From NCBI RefSeq assembly GCF_002778275.1, contig NZ_NESG01000009.1, positions 1 to 64,000 of the forward strand: a stretch of 64,000 nucleotides of DNA. Direction: 5' to 3'. How positions within the stretch are numbered: position 1 is the stretch's first letter; every line of letters starts with the position of its first letter. Shown in pieces: positions 1-8,146 of the stretch. Both the position numbers and the translations under genes were made by a program. The stretch comes from Limnohabitans sp. G3-2 (GTDB taxonomy: Bacteria > Pseudomonadota > Gammaproteobacteria > Burkholderiales > Burkholderiaceae_C). The notes beneath the pieces were generated by a model that did not search any database, was not told the DNA's origin, and saw nothing but the letters and a program-made list of their open reading frames with translations.

Positions 1-688
1 ATGGTGGCAACGAACACCGAAGGGCAGTGCGAACAGGGACGAAGAAATCTACTATCGGAGATCAATCAGAGATTTCATCTTGTTGATGGCAAACTTTGGA
101 TTCCGAACAGGTGAACTTCTTCAATTGAAATTCGGCAATGTCAAAGTGCATGATGATGCAACTGAGCACAGTTCGGAATCAGCAACTGTGAAAGTATTGG
201 CTGAAACTTCAAAGGTAAGGAAGGAGCGGACGGTTCGGAGTCGTCGTGGTGATATCTTCAATCGTCGGAAAACATATTCACGGTTCTTTGGTGAAAATTC
301 ATTCGTCTTTTCTATGTACGGAGAAGACAAGATGATGACGACAACAATTCTATATGACTATTTCACTGACTTAAAGAAAGAGGTCAAGAAGAAATATCCA
401 GACTATGATGATTCATTGTCATTGTATTCATTGCGTCATTTTTGGATCACATTGCAGTTGATTCATGGGAAAGTTGACATTCACAAAGTGGCAAGATTTG
501 CAGGAACAAGTTACACGCAAATCGTCAATCACTACGATGGAATGAAGGATGCTGAAGTCTCAAATCAATTGATGGCAGTGAAATTGCGCTTTGATGTTGA
601 AAATGATGGCATCTATGTCATGCAAGACAAAGCAAAAGATGAAGACGAAGGAGACAAGGAAGATGGCAAGATCAAAGAAACGACTTGA
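1..688 (+). CDS. Tyrosine integrase, C-terminal part (left copy, 5' truncated)
   Basis: Reading frame open from base 2. This is the catalytic half of the same integrase that is complete at 5999-7381. It contains the FRTGE arginine box, the SLRH box and the NHYDG box with the nucleophilic tyrosine. The truncation comes from the window edge, not from a mutation in the element. Confidence 0.9.
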   Translation, partial: WWQRTPKGSANRDEEIYYRRSIRDFILLMANFGFRTGELLQLKFGNVKVHDDATEHSSESATVKVLAETSKVRKERTVRSRRGDIFNRRKTYSRFFGENSFVFSMYGEDKMMTTTILYDYFTDLKKEVKKKYPDYDDSLSLYSLRHFWITLQLIHGKVDIHKVARFAGTSYTQIVNHYDGMKDAEVSNQLMAVKLRFDVENDGIYVMQDKAKDEDEGDKEDGKIKETT

Positions 689-1340
689 AGAACTTCTGAA
701 TCGTCTTGAGTCTGGCGAAGATATTGCGGCTAGAGATTTGAAGAATGCATTGACTGAGATGGAATTTCAGCAATTCGAAGATGAATGGAAATGGTATCAA
801 GACACTAAGAAGGACGTATGGATAGAGAGTTCATCAGGTTATGACGAATTTCTGAAAGTAGGTGATTTTCTATATAGCAAATCTGAATCTACGAGATTCA
901 AAAAAGAGGTTAGGAAGAAGTTCGCATACGATGCTGAGCATCAATATGAATTAGCATTAGAACAACTTCAAGCAGACATTTCACAAAATCCAGCAATTGC
1001 GGCAGCGTATGACAGAGCACCAGATACAACTTTGCCTGGTGTTGATCCAAGTTATACGGGAATGCCACGAAAGATAACTTCTAAGAGTCTTAACAATCAG
1101 AGCAATGTCGTATTCAGTGCAAGTGGTGGATCAACAATTGGAAGAGTCAACACGACTAAGCGTGATTTGAAAATCAAGACAATTAGAAATAGTTTGGCTC
1201 TTTTTGATAGCAATGAGGATTGCAAGGAAATTAGGAAGGACAGGTCGGAAGGTGAGGTTGGTAGGAGCGAAGTTGTTAAATATGGAACAACTAGTCAAGC
1301 AAATAAGTTGAAACAGATGTTGGAAAAACTCAAAAAATAG
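663..1340 (+). CDS. Unknown charged protein overlapping int (left copy)
   Basis: Same gene as 7356-8033. It starts inside the last codons of the integrase gene, preceded by AAGGAG with 9-nt spacing. The 225-aa product is rich in Lys and Glu and matches no family I recognise. Confidence 0.65.
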   Translation: MARSKKRLEELLNRLESGEDIAARDLKNALTEMEFQQFEDEWKWYQDTKKDVWIESSSGYDEFLKVGDFLYSKSESTRFKKEVRKKFAYDAEHQYELALEQLQADISQNPAIAAAYDRAPDTTLPGVDPSYTGMPRKITSKSLNNQSNVVFSASGGSTIGRVNTTKRDLKIKTIRNSLALFDSNEDCKEIRKDRSEGEVGRSEVVKYGTTSQANKLKQMLEKLKK

Positions 1341-1397
1341 ACAGTCAATTTTCATGCATTTGCATTTGCATTGCATGAATTTATTCTGTCTATTTTT
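1333..1397. terminator. Long stem-loop between convergent genes (left copy)
   Basis: AAAAATAGACAG (1333-1344) pairs with CTGTCTATTTTT (1386-1397). An inner TTCATGCA / TGCATGAA pairing continues the stem. It overlaps the stop of the upstream gene and has A- and T-runs on both sides, so it could terminate in either direction. Confidence 0.6.
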
Positions 1398-1413
1398 CTC
1401 CCATTAAATCCAT

Positions 1414-1439
1414 AAAAAAACTCGCCCAAATGAGCGAGT
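1414..1439 (-). terminator. Rho-independent terminator for small recombinase (left copy)
   Basis: On the minus strand ACTCGC and GCGAGT form a 6-bp stem around an 8-nt loop, followed by a run of seven T. It lies 14 bp past the stop codon of the small recombinase. Confidence 0.75.
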
Positions 1440-1453
1440 GTGTGTGACCGAAA

Positions 1454-2053
1454 TCAGAGCAGTTCTACAGCGTTCTGTAGCATCGTCTGATTCACATCAA
1501 TATAGCGTTGTGTCACCGCTAGACTACGATGACCTGCCAATTCTTGCAGAACACGCACAGAGACACCCTTAGACGCTAAATTTGTCAAGAAACCACGACG
1601 ACCTGAGTGCGAACTTGCACCATCAATTCCTGCACCCTTGTAGATGTGATGAAAGTGCTGTGCCAATGTGTTTGCTGAGAAACCACGCTGATAGTTCTTT
1701 TGCGATGCAAACAATGCCCTTGTTGTGTCTGTGAGTGTGACAGCAAGCAAGTCCTTCAATTTGAATCGTGCTGACAGATAGTTGTGTAATTCCTGTTGCA
1801 TCTTTTGCGAGAGTACAACTGTGCGCCCATGATTGCCTTTCGTTTGTTCAGCCGAAAGACGAATTGAGTCTTTTATTGACCCATCCGAATTCAGTATATC
1901 GCAGATCCTAATTGATGCAACTTCACCAACTCGCATTCCACAGTCTGTCGTCATCAAGAACATTGCCTTATTTCGTGCTGAGTGTTTGTGTGCTGTGATG
2001 TACAGCAGAACTTTCCGTGTGTCTGTAGAAGTCAGAACCTTTGCCTGTTTCAT
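1454..2053 (-). CDS. Small tyrosine recombinase (left copy)
   Basis: Identical to 8147-8746; see that entry for motifs and start choice. AAGGA lies 7 nt before the chosen ATG. Confidence 0.85.
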   Translation of the reverse strand: MKQAKVLTSTDTRKVLLYITAHKHSARNKAMFLMTTDCGMRVGEVASIRICDILNSDGSIKDSIRLSAEQTKGNHGRTVVLSQKMQQELHNYLSARFKLKDLLAVTLTDTTRALFASQKNYQRGFSANTLAQHFHHIYKGAGIDGASSHSGRRGFLTNLASKGVSVRVLQELAGHRSLAVTQRYIDVNQTMLQNAVELL

Positions 2054-2400
2054 ATTTTTTTCCTTACAAATCAAAGAATTTCAATGTATTTATTGTGTTC
2101 CCTTTGAAAAGATATTCCTAGCCTTTCACTAGAAATTTGTTTCCTCAATGTTTTCAACAACTTAGCGAATAATCAATGAGATGTGCAGATGCCTGTGATT
2201 TCTGATGTAGTCAGTTTGCTCCCTTGGTCAGTGAATTAATTTGATGCTCTCAAATCCAGTCCTAATGCGTTCTAGATGCATTCCCTGTATTGTCAGTATG
2301 TCATTCAGTCTCAATACATAAATTTAGAGTGCAGACGAGCACTACAAATACCATGCATCTGTAGATTTTGCAAATAGCCACTCGCATTGACCTCACTTGT
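2054..2400. other. Non-coding stretch between small recombinase and Rep-like gene (left copy)
   Basis: About 350 bases with no convincing gene. Visible structure is limited to a weak AGTGC/GCACT hairpin (2328-2343), an imperfect AATGC/GCATT inverted repeat near 2264-2282 and AGATGCAT/ATGCATCT near 2274 and 2354. It would contain the promoter of the small recombinase and could hold a replication origin, but neither is identified. Confidence 0.4.
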
Positions 2401-2952
2401 CTAGTTGAGTGCTTGATGCGGTATCCAACAATTCTGAACTGACCAAATTCCGCTTGTTGACCACAATCTTTCCCTATCTGTTCGTCCCTCTTTGACTGAA
2501 TAGTTAATTGCACGACATGCACTTTCCTTGTCATTCTTGATGTTGTAAAAAGATAGATTGTCCGATTGCTTCGCTTTGTACAACCATCCATATGTCAAGA
2601 ATTGATAAATTTGTGCATCTGTCAGTTGCTCAGGTAAGTTACCCAAAAGCAAGTTGACATGTATTGTTAGTTCATTGTTAGTTGTCTCATATGCTCCTTC
2701 CACTGTTGCGAACGACAACGGCTTGTAAATTTCAGGTTTTCGCTTTGCACGATTGATATGACCTGCATGAATTTTTGCTTCAAATACTTGCAATGCGAAA
2801 TGCAAATTCTTATTTGTCTGGTCAACATAGTAGTCAAGTGTTTTTTGTGACTTGTTGGCAGAACGGAATTTGGTATGCAATACGGCATAGTGAGAAATAT
2901 GGTCTGAATATTTCTGGAAATGCTGTGCAACATCGTTCGCTGTGTAGTTCAT
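2401..2952 (-). CDS. Putative HUH/Rep-like protein (left copy)
   Basis: Identical to 9094-9645, where the motifs are described. It has no Shine-Dalgarno sequence; the start codon lies in an ATGCAT-rich spacer shared with the divergent 147-aa gene. Confidence 0.6.
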   Translation of the reverse strand: MNYTANDVAQHFQKYSDHISHYAVLHTKFRSANKSQKTLDYYVDQTNKNLHFALQVFEAKIHAGHINRAKRKPEIYKPLSFATVEGAYETTNNELTIHVNLLLGNLPEQLTDAQIYQFLTYGWLYKAKQSDNLSFYNIKNDKESACRAINYSVKEGRTDRERLWSTSGIWSVQNCWIPHQALN

Positions 2953-3078
2953 GCATTTATTTATGCATAATCAAATAGATGGTAAAAATAATCAAAGAAA
3001 GTAGCTTGATATTGGCTCATTAATTGTGGTGCTGGGAACAAAATTCATGCTGTCATAACAAATACTGAAAGGCATGAA

Positions 3079-3522
3079 ATGGCAACAATTCTGAGTGCTC
3101 TGAAATTGGTTCAGGCAAAGCGTCAAGCAAAGACTGATTCGGTTCAATTTCGTCGCGGGAAGGTCCTGGTCAAGTTGGATGAACAGATTGAACTTGCAAA
3201 AGCATTGCGATCTGGTCAAACATTGAACATCAAGCGTGTGCGAAAAGAGCGAGACGAAATGACAGGTGTGCTTCGCACTATTGAATCAGTCAAACGAATC
3301 AAGCAGTTTTGGTTCAAATCAGAATCGGGCAAGACTTGTGTGGAACTTCTGTACGGTCAGACAGCGATTGAGTTCAAGAAGGGCGTGACAGCGATTGAAC
3401 TTGCTGATGATGGGCAAGTTGTTGAAGTGCTTCAGACGCTACGCAAGGCTGTGGAAGTAGGGGAGTTAGACACTCACATCACGGCGGCAAGCGAGGTCGT
3501 GAAGGCTAGGTTTCGTAAGTGA
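3079..3522 (+). CDS. Unknown 147-aa basic protein (left copy)
   Basis: Identical to 9772-10215. An AAAGG ribosome binding site precedes the ATG. Confidence 0.65.
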   Translation: MATILSALKLVQAKRQAKTDSVQFRRGKVLVKLDEQIELAKALRSGQTLNIKRVRKERDEMTGVLRTIESVKRIKQFWFKSESGKTCVELLYGQTAIEFKKGVTAIELADDGQVVEVLQTLRKAVEVGELDTHITAASEVVKARFRK

Positions 3523-3615
3523 AATAGACGGAAATTTTTCATGCATACTATGGATGTTTATGAAATTTGCATGATTGGCAAAATTCTGTTAGATTGGATC
3601 TAATTTGGAGTAGAT

Positions 3616-3879
3616 ATGGCACTTATCACACAGATCAAAAAAGCAGTTATTTCTGGCGATATCATGCAACCATTCACAGTTCAAGATTTGAAAATTTGGA
3701 TGCTTGAGAAAGATATCAGGAAAAATGATGGTGAATATTATGCGGAAGCATCAGTTAATTCCATCCTTTCTAATTCAGATTTGCTTAACAAACCCACATC
3801 AAATTTAAATGCAAAAATTTTGATAAGCACGAAATTTCTGATGTTGCGAAAGAATACTGGTTTGATATTTGAGTTATGA
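3616..3879 (+). CDS. Small winged-helix-like protein, possible frameshift (left copy)
   Basis: Identical to 10309-10572. The C5A/T4 homopolymer tract where the frame may slip is near 3814-3823, and the alternative frame stops at 3872. Confidence 0.5.
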   Translation: MALITQIKKAVISGDIMQPFTVQDLKIWMLEKDIRKNDGEYYAEASVNSILSNSDLLNKPTSNLNAKILISTKFLMLRKNTGLIFEL

Positions 3880-4598
3880 AAATTCGCTTACTCTTTTCAA
3901 CCTTGCTTGTAATTGCACTAATCGGATGTGCAGATGCACCAAAGCAAGATGACATTCAAATGCTTGGCAGTACTTACCGATGGTATGGAGCTAAGATCTC
4001 AGTTTTGCAAGACTTTACGGTATCCGGATTAAGAATTCGTGTAAGTCGTTCAGCATCTTTCGTTAGGGATATGTGCGTTAAAGGTGAAGCACGATTCATT
4101 GAACTTGATGGTCCTATTAATAAAGATACATCTTTTATTTTGGAAAAAGTATTATCGTCATTTCAACACTGTGAACTTGATAACGGTGCTGTTTTTCCAG
4201 GTTATGTCTACATGAACTCAAACGGTGGAACTTTAAGTGATGGATTTTTGATCGGTAGAACTTTACGAAAACATGATGCGTTTACGGCTTTGCAAGTCTC
4301 TCAGCGATGCGCATCCGCTTGTGCAGTGGCGTATCTCGGTGGCACGAGCAGATCTATGCACAGGGATGCAAGACTGATTTTCCACTCCCCATACATTAAA
4401 ACAAATGAATATGGTGTTGACAAGATAAAATGTGCAGACAGGCGAGATGCTAATGATCTTCTCAAATATTACAAAGAAATGCTGCCATCTAATGCTGCGG
4501 ACAAACTTTTTGAAAGAACAATGGACTATTGCTCACAAGAAGCAGGATGGACGCTTGATTCTGGTGCCGCTAGTTTTTTTAATGTTACTTCAAACTGA
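3876..4598 (+). CDS. ClpP-fold periplasmic lipoprotein (left copy)
   Basis: Identical to 10569-11291; see that entry for the lipobox and serine-protease-like motifs. Confidence 0.8.
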   Translation: MKIRLLFSTLLVIALIGCADAPKQDDIQMLGSTYRWYGAKISVLQDFTVSGLRIRVSRSASFVRDMCVKGEARFIELDGPINKDTSFILEKVLSSFQHCELDNGAVFPGYVYMNSNGGTLSDGFLIGRTLRKHDAFTALQVSQRCASACAVAYLGGTSRSMHRDARLIFHSPYIKTNEYGVDKIKCADRRDANDLLKYYKEMLPSNAADKLFERTMDYCSQEAGWTLDSGAASFFNVTSN

Positions 4599-4615
4599 AT
4601 TTTCTGGAGAAATCA

Positions 4616-4858
4616 ATGTCTGATCTTAAAACTGCAAGTCAACAACTTGATGACGCAATCAAAGCGGCTGAAGCTGCGGCTGCAAAGGTTGAGGAACTCA
4701 AAAAAGTCACTCGTGAAGAAGATTTGAAGAATGTACTTGCGTTGATTGCTCGTCATGGCTTCACGCAAACTGATTTGAAATCTGTTTTGAAAGTTCGCGG
4801 CACTACTGCAAAGACTGCGACAGGCACAAAACGGGCGTATGTTCGCAAGAAGAAGTGA
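4616..4858 (+). CDS. H-NS-like 80-aa protein (left copy)
   Basis: Identical to 11309-11551. GGAG lies 7 nt before the ATG. Confidence 0.6.
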   Translation: MSDLKTASQQLDDAIKAAEAAAAKVEELKKVTREEDLKNVLALIARHGFTQTDLKSVLKVRGTTAKTATGTKRAYVRKKK

Positions 4859-4871
4859 TTGATTGACTAAT

Positions 4872-4896
4872 ATGTGAGTACGCTAAATACTCACAT
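4872..4896 (+). promoter_or_regulatory. Hairpin over start codon of the 124-aa gene (left copy)
   Basis: ATGTGAGTA (4872-4880) and TACTCACAT (4888-4896) form a perfect 9-bp stem with a 7-nt loop. Its right arm covers the candidate ATG at 4895 and its left arm the alternative GTG at 4874. Confidence 0.5.
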
Positions 4897-5248
4897 GCGC
4901 TTTTCTCAATTCAGTTCATATCTACACAAGTACAAAGTCACGGTTCGTGTCATTGATGGTTCGCAATCAATGACAGTCAATTTAACTTTGGAGATTGATG
5001 GAATTTTGCAAGCAAGGTTTGTTGCATCAAAGTTGTTCGGTTCAAAGAATGTTGTTTCAGTCTCAGAGATTAGGAACGAATTCATTGAATCAACTGAAAC
5101 ATTAACAGCGGATCAATTGAAGGTTAAGAGTCTTCAAGATCAACAAAAGCGATACGGTGAACTTGCAAAGCGTGAGAAGTCGAGACAATCGCTAGTCAAA
5201 GCGCAAAAGAAGATGCACCTATCAAATATGTCTTATTCACACTTGTAG
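4874..5248 (+). CDS. Unknown 124-aa protein (left copy)
   Basis: Identical to 11567-11941. The start is uncertain: GTG 4874 or ATG 4895. Confidence 0.55.
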   Translation: MSTLNTHMRFSQFSSYLHKYKVTVRVIDGSQSMTVNLTLEIDGILQARFVASKLFGSKNVVSVSEIRNEFIESTETLTADQLKVKSLQDQQKRYGELAKREKSRQSLVKAQKKMHLSNMSYSHL

Positions 5249-5253
5249 TTAGT

Positions 5254-5676
5254 ATGATAAAAAAAACTTTTGCGATTCTTTTTGTTTTAATTTCAATTCC
5301 ATCGCGTGGTCAGAATCTTGAGCCAATTTTCAATAGTTCTGTGGCGAAAAAAGATGCTGTTCATGATGTGAAATCAAAAATTTCTGCATTATCGCGAAAA
5401 GAAAATATTCTTCTTCGCGAGTGTGTTACGAAGCACAGTCTGACTAGATTTGATAATTTTGAATTTTCATACAGACCAAAAGCCAACCCATCAGATCCAT
5501 TTTCGAGCATGCGAATAGATCTCAATTGGAATAAATATCACGGATCACAGGTAGTGGTTTTTATACTTAATTCAGGCAATGATAGATTCGGCGATGTAAA
5601 GACTATCGAGCATATTTGTGGTTGGGGCGGAGACGATTACAGGATGCTTTACTCGACTAGTTCACTTGCAAACTAG
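5254..5676 (+). CDS. Secreted protein of unknown function (left copy)
   Basis: Identical to 11947-12369; see that entry. Confidence 0.6.
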   Translation: MIKKTFAILFVLISIPSRGQNLEPIFNSSVAKKDAVHDVKSKISALSRKENILLRECVTKHSLTRFDNFEFSYRPKANPSDPFSSMRIDLNWNKYHGSQVVVFILNSGNDRFGDVKTIEHICGWGGDDYRMLYSTSSLAN

Positions 5677-5829
5677 TTGCAAATTTGTCACTAGAATTCA
5701 CTGAAACTTAGCAATGATGCGCTTTGCAACGGTCGGCAATCAATCGTTTTTCAAATTGTCAATTGCATCAACAATTTAGACATGGAGAATTCGTGCATGA
5801 ATACTATAAAGTTGCAAAGTAGTTGCAAA
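5666..5829 (+). promoter_or_regulatory. Right-arm repeats: two pairs of TTGCAAA (candidate integrase arm sites)
   Basis: TTGCAAA occurs at 5666-5672, 5677-5683, 5812-5818 and 5823-5829, all in the same orientation. Each pair is spaced exactly 11 bp, one helical turn. The sites sit between the last gene and the att core, where arm-type sites of tyrosine integrases are expected. The same set recurs in the right copy from 12359 to 12522. Integrase binding is inferred. Confidence 0.5.
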
Positions 5830-5850
5830 TTCGTAAAATATTTAATAAAA

Positions 5851-5889
5851 TCAATGACTTACAAGGATGGAGTCATTGAGTGGGAGTGA
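5851..5889 (+). other. Internal att junction between element copies (attP-like), with GuaA C-terminal codons
   Basis: TCAATGACT (5851-5859) and AGTCATTGA (5871-5879) form a 9-bp inverted repeat around an 11-bp spacer, the layout of two core-type integrase sites flanking the exchange region. The reading frame ends V-I-E-W-E-stop at 5889 (GAG TGA), matching the usual GuaA C-terminus. This is the sequence an excised circular element would carry. It differs from the chromosomal junction at 12579 first at 5886. Confidence 0.7.
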
Positions 5890-5895
5890 TTGGTT

Positions 5896-5937
5896 GTTTG
5901 TAAGTTGTTGATTTATAAAGAAAAACAACTTACAAAC
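5896..5937. repeat. 14-bp inverted repeat between att and int
   Basis: GTTTGTAAGTTGTT (5896-5909) is repeated perfectly inverted at 5924-5937 with a 14-nt AT-rich loop. CTTACAA inside it also occurs next to the att core at 5858-5864. It could be integrase or excisionase binding sites, an operator of int, or an RNA hairpin that limits read-through from guaA. Confidence 0.7.
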
Positions 5938-5998
5938 TTGTTGCAGACTTTTGGGAAATGCGTTATAAATCAAGCATTTACAAATTTTACTGTGACAA

Positions 5999-7381
5999 AT
6001 GTTGCGAACACGAATTACCGCTGTTGACAATGATGCTGATGTGCAAATCAAGCGTCTCAACAAGAATCAAAAACAAGTGCGAATGCACGATGTTCTTGAA
6101 ATCTATGATGGCGAAGTCAGAATTTTTCGGACCACACACAGCGGTGATGTGTGGCAATTACGAATGTGGATCTCGCAAGAGAAGAAGTACATTCGCAAAT
6201 CTCTCAAGACAAGAGACAAACTAATTGCAATTGAAATTGCAAAGGCTGAGTACATTCAGTACAAAGCAAGACTATTGAATGGTGAGAAATTATTCTCACT
6301 GACAGCGTCAGATTTGCGGAACAAGTATCTTGAGCATGTCACTGAATTGGTTGAAGGTGGTCAAATCAGTGCAGGTCGTCTGACGAACATAAAGACATAC
6401 ACAAAGCATTATCAAGATTTCGTTGGCAAAGAAGCGAAGATTCAGAACATTGCTGAAGACTTCTTTGATGGTTATCGTGCATTCAGACAAACCAAAGTTA
6501 AAGGTATCACGATGACTGTGGTTGTGAATGAGTCAATCACAATCAAGCAAATGTACAAATGGGCAGTGAAGAAGAAATTGATTTCTTCAACATATGTCCC
6601 AGATTTCGGGCGAATCAAAGTCCCGAAGAATGAAACTCGGCGTGAAAGTTTTACTGTCATTAATTATGACAAGTTGGTCAATGTTGCAAAAAAATGGTGG
6701 CAACGAACACCGAAGGGCAGTGCGAACAGGGACGAAGAAATCTACTATCGGAGATCAATCAGAGATTTCATCTTGTTGATGGCAAACTTTGGATTCCGAA
6801 CAGGTGAACTTCTTCAATTGAAATTCGGCAATGTCAAAGTGCATGATGATGCAACTGAGCACAGTTCGGAATCAGCAACTGTGAAAGTATTGGCTGAAAC
6901 TTCAAAGGTAAGGAAGGAGCGGACGGTTCGGAGTCGTCGTGGTGATATCTTCAATCGTCGGAAAACATATTCACGGTTCTTTGGTGAAAATTCATTCGTC
7001 TTTTCTATGTACGGAGAAGACAAGATGATGACGACAACAATTCTATATGACTATTTCACTGACTTAAAGAAAGAGGTCAAGAAGAAATATCCAGACTATG
7101 ATGATTCATTGTCATTGTATTCATTGCGTCATTTTTGGATCACATTGCAGTTGATTCATGGGAAAGTTGACATTCACAAAGTGGCAAGATTTGCAGGAAC
7201 AAGTTACACGCAAATCGTCAATCACTACGATGGAATGAAGGATGCTGAAGTCTCAAATCAATTGATGGCAGTGAAATTGCGCTTTGATGTTGAAAATGAT
7301 GGCATCTATGTCATGCAAGACAAAGCAAAAGATGAAGACGAAGGAGACAAGGAAGATGGCAAGATCAAAGAAACGACTTGA
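5999..7381 (+). CDS. int: Tyrosine integrase (guaA-3'-end type), 460 aa
   Basis: Site-specific tyrosine recombinase expected to catalyse integration and excision at the guaA 3' end. An N-terminal arm-binding and core-binding region spans about residues 1-215. The catalytic domain follows with Arg267 in FGFRTGE, a candidate beta-hairpin Lys around 303-306, Arg377-His378 in YSLRH, AGTS at 399-402 where most relatives have G-H, and the nucleophile Tyr410 in NHYDG. A highly charged tail of about 40 residues follows. The gene lies 110 bp inside the element from the att junction and points inward, the usual arrangement for islands at this site. No Shine-Dalgarno sequence is visible before ATG 5999, so the start is not certain. 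The replacement of His by Ser/Thr in the second histidine box is tolerated in some family members. Confidence 0.9.
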   Translation: MLRTRITAVDNDADVQIKRLNKNQKQVRMHDVLEIYDGEVRIFRTTHSGDVWQLRMWISQEKKYIRKSLKTRDKLIAIEIAKAEYIQYKARLLNGEKLFSLTASDLRNKYLEHVTELVEGGQISAGRLTNIKTYTKHYQDFVGKEAKIQNIAEDFFDGYRAFRQTKVKGITMTVVVNESITIKQMYKWAVKKKLISSTYVPDFGRIKVPKNETRRESFTVINYDKLVNVAKKWWQRTPKGSANRDEEIYYRRSIRDFILLMANFGFRTGELLQLKFGNVKVHDDATEHSSESATVKVLAETSKVRKERTVRSRRGDIFNRRKTYSRFFGENSFVFSMYGEDKMMTTTILYDYFTDLKKEVKKKYPDYDDSLSLYSLRHFWITLQLIHGKVDIHKVARFAGTSYTQIVNHYDGMKDAEVSNQLMAVKLRFDVENDGIYVMQDKAKDEDEGDKEDGKIKETT

Positions 7382-8033
7382 AGAACTTCTGAATCGTCTT
7401 GAGTCTGGCGAAGATATTGCGGCTAGAGATTTGAAGAATGCATTGACTGAGATGGAATTTCAGCAATTCGAAGATGAATGGAAATGGTATCAAGACACTA
7501 AGAAGGACGTATGGATAGAGAGTTCATCAGGTTATGACGAATTTCTGAAAGTAGGTGATTTTCTATATAGCAAATCTGAATCTACGAGATTCAAAAAAGA
7601 GGTTAGGAAGAAGTTCGCATACGATGCTGAGCATCAATATGAATTAGCATTAGAACAACTTCAAGCAGACATTTCACAAAATCCAGCAATTGCGGCAGCG
7701 TATGACAGAGCACCAGATACAACTTTGCCTGGTGTTGATCCAAGTTATACGGGAATGCCACGAAAGATAACTTCTAAGAGTCTTAACAATCAGAGCAATG
7801 TCGTATTCAGTGCAAGTGGTGGATCAACAATTGGAAGAGTCAACACGACTAAGCGTGATTTGAAAATCAAGACAATTAGAAATAGTTTGGCTCTTTTTGA
7901 TAGCAATGAGGATTGCAAGGAAATTAGGAAGGACAGGTCGGAAGGTGAGGTTGGTAGGAGCGAAGTTGTTAAATATGGAACAACTAGTCAAGCAAATAAG
8001 TTGAAACAGATGTTGGAAAAACTCAAAAAATAG
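7356..8033 (+). CDS. Unknown charged protein overlapping int
   Basis: Product of 225 aa, rich in Lys/Glu with probable helical N- and C-terminal parts; no family recognised. I choose the ATG at 7356 because AAGGAG precedes it by 9 nt; the longer frame from 7284 has no such site and would only add an improbable Met/Lys-rich stretch. It overlaps the integrase stop by 26 bp in another frame, suggesting translational coupling. Excisionases or directionality factors often sit here, but this protein is larger than those and shows no clear helix-turn-helix, so function stays open. Confidence 0.65.
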   Translation: MARSKKRLEELLNRLESGEDIAARDLKNALTEMEFQQFEDEWKWYQDTKKDVWIESSSGYDEFLKVGDFLYSKSESTRFKKEVRKKFAYDAEHQYELALEQLQADISQNPAIAAAYDRAPDTTLPGVDPSYTGMPRKITSKSLNNQSNVVFSASGGSTIGRVNTTKRDLKIKTIRNSLALFDSNEDCKEIRKDRSEGEVGRSEVVKYGTTSQANKLKQMLEKLKK

Positions 8034-8090
8034 ACAGTCAATTTTCATGCATTTGCATTTGCATTGCATGAATTTATTCTGTCTATTTTT
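8026..8090. terminator. Long stem-loop between convergent genes
   Basis: Right-copy counterpart of 1333-1397: a 12-bp outer stem plus inner pairing, A-rich on the left and T-rich on the right. It is placed between the convergent int-side gene and small recombinase. Confidence 0.6.
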
Positions 8091-8106
8091 CTCCCATTAA
8101 ATCCAT

Positions 8107-8132
8107 AAAAAAACTCGCCCAAATGAGCGAGT
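8107..8132 (-). terminator. Rho-independent terminator for small recombinase
   Basis: Right-copy counterpart of 1414-1439: a 6-bp GC-rich stem with 8-nt loop followed by seven T on the minus strand. Confidence 0.75.
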
Positions 8133-8146
8133 GTGTGTGACCGAAA

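Larger units (their letters stand above)
1..5885 (+). mobile_element. Integrative element at guaA 3' end, left copy (5'-truncated by window start)
   Basis: Left copy of a 6,693-bp element. Every position x here recurs at x+6693 in the right copy, and the encoded proteins are identical in both. The window begins inside its integrase gene, so roughly the first 0.8 kb of the unit is not visible. The right edge is placed at 5885, the last base shared with the right chromosomal junction before the sequences diverge (5886 versus 12579). Base composition is clearly more AT-rich than in everything after 12.6 kb. Confidence 0.88.
5677..5998. other. Non-coding junction region (right arm, att, left arm)
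   Basis: About 320 bases between the last gene of the left copy and int of the right copy. It holds the paired TTGCAAA repeats, the att core inverted repeat and the 14-bp inverted repeat, each listed separately. No convincing sigma-70 promoter for int is obvious, so int may rely partly on transcription entering from guaA or from the previous unit. Confidence 0.6.

Noticed and set aside
5886..5998. tRNA or tmRNA end as integration target
   Set aside because: No cloverleaf or TPsiC-like sequence at the junction; the GuaA-type reading frame explains the site.
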